Source: Bugula neritina (Eukaryota; Bryozoa; Gymnolaemata; Cheilostomatida; Bugulidae). Taken from it: a DNA stretch of 64,000 nt. The position numbers were made by a program, and so were the translations under genes. The notes beneath the pieces are model-generated. The model saw nothing but the letters and a program-made list of their open reading frames with translations. It did not search any database and had not been told where the DNA came from. Location: NCBI GenBank assembly GCA_964035545.1, contig OZ037768.1:20272700-20336699 (forward strand). The letters run 5' to 3'. Positions 56,172 through 64,000 of this stretch are shown piece by piece. Position 1 is the first letter of the stretch. Every line of letters begins with the position of its first letter.

Positions 56172-57395
56172 GTTGAGAAATTCGTTAGCAACAAGAATTC
56201 AGATCTGCAATTATTTACAAAATTATTTACAACTTTCCATAGAACATTCTTTCAGAAATAAAAAGTGAGAACAATTAAGCTACCATTCTGTAAGCAGGTG
56301 TTTTGCGTGATTAAAAAATGGCAAAATAATGTTTGACAATGATAGGAATACAAGTGAATGATACGACAATACTTTATTACTTTTTAACAATCTCTGTTTC
56401 TCTTATTCAGATAACTATAAACCCATTGCTTAATAAACATAAAATAAATGCCTGATTGCAATTGCTCTTGATTGGTTTACTCTAAGAAGCATTTGTTCAA
56501 AAATAAAGAAAAGCTAGCATAATAAAAAAGAGCAGCTATAATTTGCATTATTTAAAATATGAGAAAATTTCAAAGTTAATTTTTAAATAATTTTTTGAAA
56601 ACTGTCACGTAGAATTGTTCTATCATGTTCTAATTTAAAAATAATTTGCCTTCTTTCATCAATAATCAGATATTACTTGCATGTGCGTGCAGGTTGTTGC
56701 AAAAAACTAGCTGAAAAGTATTTCAACAAAAATATAAATCTTTTGAAACAGAAAGGGATTCTAACCTACCAGCGTAACTATAATTCACAGCATATCATCA
56801 ACAACACATGTGCTACATACCTTCAGTTTGATTTTGTCAATTCGCCGGCTCTACCAAAGCTCAAGTGATCTCAACTCTCTCAAACATGTGCATTAAAGCT
56901 CAGCCTGGGGGGTTTTTATCTACAACTGTTTAGATAAGGGGGAGGAGCCTGATAAGGAAGTTGCATCATTCAGCAAATATCATGGGTTGGGAGTTGTGTC
57001 GAAATCTACATTTTCCGTTGATGGGAAGTTTATGGCTCTTTTCTGCACTCCATCTGCATGAGAAGGCATGTTTGAGTGCAAATGTACTAATCAGCCTTGT
57101 GACCACCTTGTGACCATGTTATCATCACCTTGTGACCACCTTGTGATCATAGAGCTTTACTACATGCTGTTATATACATAACATACACTCATTAGTATCC
57201 ATGAGCAAGACACTCATATTCACCTACTCTTTTATTCCACATAGTTTTATTTTATAAGAATTATTATAAACACACGAGTTTCTATTCTTGACATATAAGC
57301 ATATGTACTAGCATGTATCATAGTATACATATTGTTATTAAACACCTATAGTGTATGATGCTTGTATCGTATAAAAAAACTTATACAAGTGGTAT

Positions 57396-57506
57396 GTGTG
57401 TGTGTGTGTGCGTGTGTGCATGTGTGCGTGTGTGCATGTGTGCGTGCGTGCATGTGTGCGTGCGTGTGTGCGTGCGTGTGTGCATGTGTGCGTGCATGCG
57501 AGTGCG
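57396..57506 (+). repeat. (TG)n microsatellite with CGTG/CATG interruptions
   Basis: TGTGTGTGCGTGCGTGCATG-type run of about 110 bases; opens Cys/Val and Thr/His frames by chance. Confidence 0.9.
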
Positions 57507-58455
57507 TGATGACTGAAAGTAAAATTTGCAAGACAAATGTAGGATTTGAAAAATTTGAAAGCACCAGTGTTCCAGATAATGACCTCACAAAAGCATTGGT
57601 ATAGCCACATTTCAAACCAAATCTTATAAAGACAATTAAAGAACTTGGACTACATCTTTTCACGGCCACAGTTGAACTCAACTTAGGCATACAAATAGTA
57701 AACAAGGCAGATTAGAATCTTTTGACCTTATTAAGTTAGGTACCTGTACAAGTTTTATAATTGTAAAGAAGATTGTGAAAACTAAAATCGAATTTATATC
57801 TCAGAGCAATTCTGACCATAGTATAAAACTGTAGAGTGTAGACTTTATAAATTTGATGGCTGCAGTAGAAGCCGGTTCCTTTTGATATTCATGAGTAACA
57901 ACAAGCTTGTGACAGTTAGTTCCTTATTAGAAATATTCAGAGCATTTTGTTCATTGTTTTATCTAAATAGCTAAAACAGTGATTATGTTTATATTATTAT
58001 ACAAAAACTGCATTTATTGTGAAATTTACATAATTCAATAATAAAACTAATTCCTACTTGCTGTTTTATACATTTATCTTGTCAAACAGTTTAGTCATTT
58101 AGCACTTAAGTAGATCATTCTGTGTCTCTTGTGACCTCATTGTACTGTATACTGCATGTATAGCCATTCTTGTCACGCAACTGACAATATTTGTCATGTT
58201 GTTTCTCAGCAACAAAACTGACAATCAAATGTCCCAACTATTTTGATGAACTAGCTAGACTATACTTTTTAAGTTAGGCTGTAAAAGCCTAAACTAACTG
58301 TTATACTAATCTTATTTTCAGCAAAAACCTTTACCTTTAATTTCTCAGGCAGCCATTATCAGAAAATAATGGAAAAATATGCAATTTTCATGTTAGAGAT
58401 TATAACATTAAGGACGTTTACACCAGCTTTCGCCTTAACATGTCACAATACTAAA

Positions 58456-58768
58456 GTATGACACCATATGTATACTAGTATGATGTAATATGTGTACTAG
58501 TATGATATAATATGTATACTAGTATGATATAATATGTATGCTAGTATGATATAATATGTATACTAGTATGATATAATATGTATACTAGTATGATATAATA
58601 TGTATACTAATATGATGTAATATGTATATACTAGTATGATGTAATATGTGTACTAGTATGATATAATATGTATACTAGTATGATATAATATGTATACTAG
58701 TATGATATAATATGTATACTAGTATGATGTAATATGTATACTAGTATGATATAATATGTATACTACTT
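58456..58768 (+). repeat. 22-bp minisatellite, about 14 copies
   Basis: Units TATGATATAATATGTATACT plus AG, with TGTAATATGTG variants; very AT-rich and partly self-complementary (GTATAC, CTAG). Confidence 0.9.
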
Positions 58769-59593
58769 AAACCCTGGTTAAATGCTACTATATTATTCTG
58801 TAGTTAACTTGTTTAAAGGGCTACAGAGTTTTCAGCAACTACTTTGTGGAGTAAATACAGTGGTAGTATCTCTGCCATGTTTTGGGTGTCCCCTAAACTG
58901 AAGCGGGAAGCCCCTCCCCCTCCCCCCTCCCTCCATATTTTCCTAATACACTCACAAGCCTAAGTGAAATATGTGATTAAATAGTTGATGGTTTGACATA
59001 AAGCTGGTGGTAAAACTCCATGAAATAATAAAAACTAAAGCCAATTCGAGTTGTTGTAGCCATTGTCCTTGTCTAGTTGAACAGCTCCAAACATGATCAG
59101 TTTCTCTGACTCATCTAGTTTATTTTCTCCTGTTTGTGTATATTGTTTATATATGTTGTAAAAATACAGATTATATTAAACAAGTTAACATCAGTATAAT
59201 AAACGACTTTTGTGGACATCTCAGCAATAGACTGATTAAATGCACATACGACACACAGAGGATAATATTGGTTCTTTATTCTTAAAATGTTGTTTAATCT
59301 AAAATGAATTTATGCATTTTCTTATTTTGCTTGATTGAAATTGCGGTCTGGGATAAGATGACAAACAAATTCAAACTGTTTTTTTGCATTTTACTTTCTA
59401 AGACTTAAGTAAAAAAGTTGAGGCATCTTATAGGCAGTAAAACTATAGCATCTATGCAACTGTTCGTGTACCCACACCAAGTTTTTTAGAGAAGTTATTT
59501 ATTGAATGTGTTGCTACGTATTATATGTAATATGTATTAAAACTGCTTATAAGCCCTCATCTTGTAAAGTTATACTCTACCCATGTATAAAAC

Positions 59594-59672
59594 TTTTACC
59601 CCACTGGGATTCGAACCCCGAGACCTCCGATTTACAAGCAGGCACGCTAAACATTACGTCACAGGGGTATAC
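59594..59672 (-). pseudogene. tRNA-Thr(TGT)-like relic or SINE head
   Basis: On the minus strand ACCCCTGTG...CAGTGGGGT can close an acceptor stem, GGGGTTCGAATCCC is a good T arm/B box, and CTTGTAAA gives a TGT anticodon. The anticodon stem is badly paired and the D arm is weak, so a functional tRNA is unlikely. It differs from the other SINE family in the window. Confidence 0.5.
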
Positions 59673-60314
59673 TAAACACTACACCCTGTAGTGGGAATAT
59701 GAGAATACATCTATAAGAATAATAACTATTCAGGTAAGTAACATTATGTAGTATGGTGAACAGATAAAGAAATGGACAAGCTAATTAAACTCAAACGCTT
59801 GACATTGAAGATCCACATGGTAAGAAGGGAAAGTTGTTCGTCGGCCAGGCAACTATCAGTAATAGGGCTTTGGACCCAAATTATCTAATCCCATGCAAAT
59901 GAGATAATTTTTTCTGAAGCAACAGTGAATAGGTGTCACTTGTCTACAACTTGCTTCTGTTGACAAACTTTAAATTGCAGCTGTCACTTCAGTAACTGAT
60001 AATTTCGATAGCCGCATGGAACTTTTTGAATTTCATTAGCATTTAGAATATGAATTTTTATGAAAGCCATAGTTTTCTTTATTTTCCAAATGAACTCTAA
60101 AGGGAAATGTAAGATATAATTTAAAGAGTCCTTAAGATATATAAAAATATTTTAATACTGGTTATATTAAGTTTGTCACAGATTCTTTAAAGTCTTCTGC
60201 CACCAACCTCTACTGCACTCTCATAGTTAGAGGAGGTAGTTTTAAAACTATTGAAGTTCATTTACGATTTAATTTGCGCCACATTGTTAGGGTTTACAGC
60301 AGCGGGGAACGAAT

Positions 60315-60405
60315 TGAGTAAAGTATTGAGTATAGTATTGAGTATAGTATTGAGTATAGTATTGAGTATAGTATTGAGTATAGTATTGAGTATAGTATTG
60401 AGTAT
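60315..60405 (+). repeat. 12-bp tandem repeat
   Basis: About seven copies of TATTGAGTATAG; opens repetitive frames on both strands, no coding support. Confidence 0.88.
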
Positions 60406-61892
60406 AAACACCATACCCCTGGACATGCAGTCACACCATTATAGTCAGTCATGGTGTATGCATTTAGTAGCATGTGATGTTTCAACTTAGAGATAACTTT
60501 ACTAGGAAGTGTGATGCTGAAAAGCACTAAAAGAACGCAAATATTCACATTTCAATTTCATGGGAAAAAGATGAAAAAAAAACATTACATTTTGAAATAA
60601 TCAGGAAATAGGAAAATGTATAAGTATGACAGTATTTTTATAATTAATATAAAATATGCTACTGAAATACAGTTGGTTTACAGCTTTAGTTCCCAACGCA
60701 TTTATATTCTGTACCTTCAGCAAAGTAAACTAGAATCTTTATACATAGTAAAATAAAGTCAGTGTTTTGCATATTCCAAAACACTACCTTTTAGCTGAAA
60801 CACTCCAAGATGGGAAACCCTTGGAAACCCCTGCCACTCATACATGAACATTAGTACATAAGGGTACCCCGACTTTCAGAAGTTGCAGTAATACAAGAAA
60901 GATTATATAGCTCATTGGCTATAGCCAACTTGTCGGTTCGTCTCTTGGTATAAATTGAGACAATAGAACAGTTAGGTGCATTTCTTTACTGTAAACTTGA
61001 GGCAGCCGTCACAACATATTATTTACAGAATTCCAAACTAGCTACTCTATTTTTCTAAACAGCATATCTAGCCCTTATTTCTGTTATTGGATTTGTGTCT
61101 CTTGATTTAGAGTGAGAGCTAAACCTACCGGATGAGTGTTAGATATGGGACACCGTTTAAAACTGCCCCACTTTCATGAAATACTGCATACATTTTAAGA
61201 GATGGTCTTTTCTTTCAAACTCACTTATAGTTTTATTTAAATTTTAAATAGTAAGATCAGACAATAGGTTGGTTTGTAGATTAAAAGTGTCTTTAGAATA
61301 TCAGCAGGCCGAAGGTCACACAGCACGGATGTCAACAGATTGGGTACAACATCACAAGATGGCAGACGTTCATAAGGACATGCTAAGATGAGGGTTGCAT
61401 GGTGCAACTTGCTTCTGATAATAACCTAGGCATTTGTGATAAAGTGGGATGGTAAAGACAAAGTTGATAAAATTAAGTAATGCCCAGCAAATAATAGGCT
61501 GAAAATTCTCACAGACTTGCTCAATATTGATAAGGGTTATCAAAGGTCACAATCTACAATATTTTATCTCGATTCATTTAAACTTGACCTTTGATGTTGG
61601 TTTATTCATAAACAACATGTGATGTATTAGAAGCCGGCAAGGGTGGGTGCTGAGCCTATAGCTAACATTACTTCTGTTATGTTGTATAGAAGTCACTTTG
61701 TGTCTTTCAACCTCCTACAGCTGCATTCGTTATCTTTTTTTTATACATGTGACTGTTGAAAGCTAACCAACCAATGATAGGCTAGTCTGAGTGAGCTATT
61801 TATAACAGCGAATCATAGAGGGAAGTTCACCATAAGTTCGTGTAAGGACAACATAACTCTCAAGAATATATAAGTGGGCTTTAGCTAATTGA

Positions 61893-62199
61893 CAGGGGTG
61901 TCCAACCCACTGAAAGGAATATTTCATGGCGAGGGCCACATTGAAAGCTTTAGTTCGCTCTGGGGGCCACAGCATCAGTATTGTTCAAATTACATTATTC
62001 CAAATTCTTATGAATCATTGCACAATGAAGTCCCAATGGCTGCATGTTTTGTAGCATGTGTATAAATGAGACATTTAAAAGGTGATTTTTCACTCTAATT
62101 CATGTGTGAAACTTAATTTTAGTTTTATGCCTTTGAGGGCCACATAAATGTAGGTGGGGGGTCACATCTGGCCCTGGGGCCGCTTGTTGGACAGCCCTG
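61893..62199. mobile_element. hAT-type MITE
   Basis: The left end CAGGGGTGTCCAA and right end TTGGACAGCCCTG are inverted repeats with the CAGGG[GC]TGTCCAA signature of hAT elements. The flanks AGCTAATT (two bases before the left end) and AGCTAATA fit an 8-bp target duplication with one change. No transposase frame in 307 bp. Confidence 0.75.
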
Positions 62200-64000
62200 A
62201 GCTAATAGATTGTGTATTAAGCATGTAGCAATTGCAGTGAGACAAGATGCATCGGAGGAAATTTTTATATATAATGGCGAACATATCTAGTTATGACATG
62301 GACAATGACAGTGACCATAAACCTTCTACTGCTAATAATTCTTCTGGTGTAAACTGCCTAAATTATTATAACTGAAATATTTAAGAATTACATGTTTTAA
62401 ATAATATATACGTATATGGCCATGGTACTTTGTTCTGTGCTGATGAGGAAACAAATCCCAAAACAGCTGCTGTACACAAATTGAGATATATAAATATATT
62501 CAAAACATGTAAATCTTAAATACTTTTATATATATTTATATTGATTTATCAATATAATTATATAAGAATATTTTAAATACAATGAGGATATACTGTATTT
62601 TAATAATTTTATTAGTAAAATATATAATAATCATAACATAATTACTACAAAATTAATTTCAGTTTTACAGGTATGGGTGTGGGATGCATTTGTATCCTAA
62701 CAACATTAATGCTGAAAGAATTTGAGAATATTTCAAAACAACATATGCATATATACAGATCTACAATGAACAAATTGTTTAAGTTACGCCCTACTATATA
62801 ACACCGATTATCTTACACCATGCAGTATTTAATTTACATATTACATCATATAGTAAAAAACAGAGTAATAACCCCTCACATGCATTAATAATATACTATT
62901 TTTAGAAAATTATTTTCCGTAGAGTTGATATAATGCAAAAACACATATAATAAAATTCAGCTACAAGACCTTTTCCTTGCAAATAATTAAAATAGGAACA
63001 TTTTGAAAAAAATCGGTAAACCACAAATAGTTACAGTATTAAATTTAAACATGTTTGTCTTCTGTTATTATTACTGTCATTATTCAAATAGTGTACTAAA
63101 ATAGCAAAACAAAAGTTTGAAAAAATGCTCAATAATGAATGGTGACATAATGAGTGACACCATATGATGTGCGCGTTTACTGGGTTAAAAAAAATTGCAG
63201 TTTTTTGCTGCCATTAAATGTAAACTTATTATGCTTTTTCGTGCAACTTTTGATTACATAAATTCAAATATGTTCTTGCTGTTACTTCTCTGTCTAATTC
63301 ACTTGCTGGAATCCACTCTTCTGGCAGTGAAGCTGTATTAGTAAGTTATATATTTCTCCAATACAAATATAATAATAGTCAATTTTCTTCTGTTATTATG
63401 ATCATTTGAAAATTTTGTGCATATACGTGCATTATGTGTTTGCTTTAATTTCTTAAACTTTAATTGCAGTAATTAAATATTGAAAAAGATTTAATTTCGA
63501 AGCTTGATAGTTATTTGTTGCAAAAAGTGGGAGGCGATTTTCTATGACTGCATTGTACTTAGACTAGTGATTGAAGAGCATTCCTGGCAGAAAAATAAAG
63601 CTCTGAGCAGCCAAGGCAGGATTCAAAGGTGAGAATAAGCTTCATACAAATCATCTTCTGTAGATTGACTAATACTGAGATGCTGGTAGTTCAACTATGA
63701 AATTGGATATTTATAGCTTTTACTGTATGTTGAGTGTTATGGTATAATACAGCTTAATGCAACATGAAATATTCTTACATAATGGTGTTGGCTGGAAACA
63801 GGAGAGAAAAAAAGGAAATAGCTTTAAAGAAGGCAGAAGTGCAGTAATATCATATTCCCTTGCATTCTTGTGACAATATTATAGCCTGCAACTTCACAGT
63901 CATTGCAAAATCAACTGAAGCACAAGTGTATAAAGAATTGGATTCATGCAAATCCACTAAACTCAAAGATGTGTCAAAACGAAAGAATGCGTTGTGCAGG

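Larger units (their letters stand above)
56172..64000. other. Gene-poor right end of the window
   Basis: No exon chain with consistent phases was found on either strand. Contents are the repeats listed separately, a tRNA-like relic near 59.6 kb, a hAT-type MITE at 61.9 kb and AT-rich DNA. A GC-rich C-tract (CCCCTCCCCCTCCCCCCTCC) lies near 58912-58931. A weak candidate first exon near 62.27 kb is discussed under rejected items. Confidence 0.55.

Noticed and set aside
56677-56868. Frame of 60 codons with a CC pair and LAEKYFNKNINLLKQ
   Set aside because: Starts without splice or promoter support in AT-rich intergenic DNA; likely chance.
62247-62372. ATG at about 62249 or 62275 with a short frame (MANISSYDMDNDSDHKPS) ending near a GGTGTAA donor, TATA-like sequence upstream
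   Set aside because: It could be a first exon of a gene leaving the window, but no downstream exon with matching phase was found and the frame is only about 30 codons.

Overview
The window is animal nuclear DNA: AT-rich, with short coding exons split by GT-AG introns, many micro- and minisatellites, tRNA-derived SINEs, MITEs and a BEL/Pao LTR retrotransposon. The sodium leak channel gene carries Glu, not Lys, at the domain III selectivity-filter position, which is known from lophotrochozoan and some other protostome/deuterostome NALCNs rather than vertebrates or nematodes. Together with the repeat landscape this suggests a lophotrochozoan, perhaps a mollusc; the species cannot be read from the sequence. 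All gene models were spliced by eye, keeping intron phases consistent; no transcript data were available.

Layout. (1) 1-12.6 kb, plus strand: the 3' part of a NALCN channel gene, 17 coding exons from the domain II-III linker to the stop, with tandem repeats in most introns. (2) 15.8-21.1 kb, plus: a complete 9-exon, 369-residue gene resembling Ska kinetochore-microtubule proteins (SKA3-like, tentative). (3) 23.7-38.3 kb, plus: a complete 15-exon, 656-residue rabphilin with a Rab-binding zinc-finger domain and two C2 domains whose calcium ligands look eroded. Its intron 11 holds an antisense BEL/Pao element (31.0-36.4 kb) with LTRs that look identical and a perfect 5-bp target duplication; the element has lost its reverse transcriptase but keeps one long open frame. 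(4) 41.0-43.5 kb, minus: an unrecognised 6-exon gene for a 410-residue secreted protein, with a signal peptide, Glu/Lys-rich repeats and an 8-cysteine C-terminal domain. (5) 44.8-52.9 kb, plus, divergent from (4): a 7-exon, 1651-residue protein joining about 24 ankyrin repeats to a truncated pseudo-caspase unit and a near-complete caspase-like domain. (6) 54.8-56.2 kb, minus: a 252-residue secreted Thr-Lys-Pro repeat (mucin-like, probably GPI-anchored) protein. (7) 56.2-64 kb: no convincing gene; tandem repeats, a tRNA-like relic and a hAT-type MITE.

The NALCN, SKA-like and rabphilin genes are ordinary housekeeping or neuronal genes and are not functionally linked by anything seen here. The 41-56 kb part is the novel-looking region: a secreted cysteine-rich protein and an ankyrin-caspase protein start head to head about 1.2 kb apart, next to a surface mucin-like gene. 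A role in cell death or immune signalling for this group is inference only.
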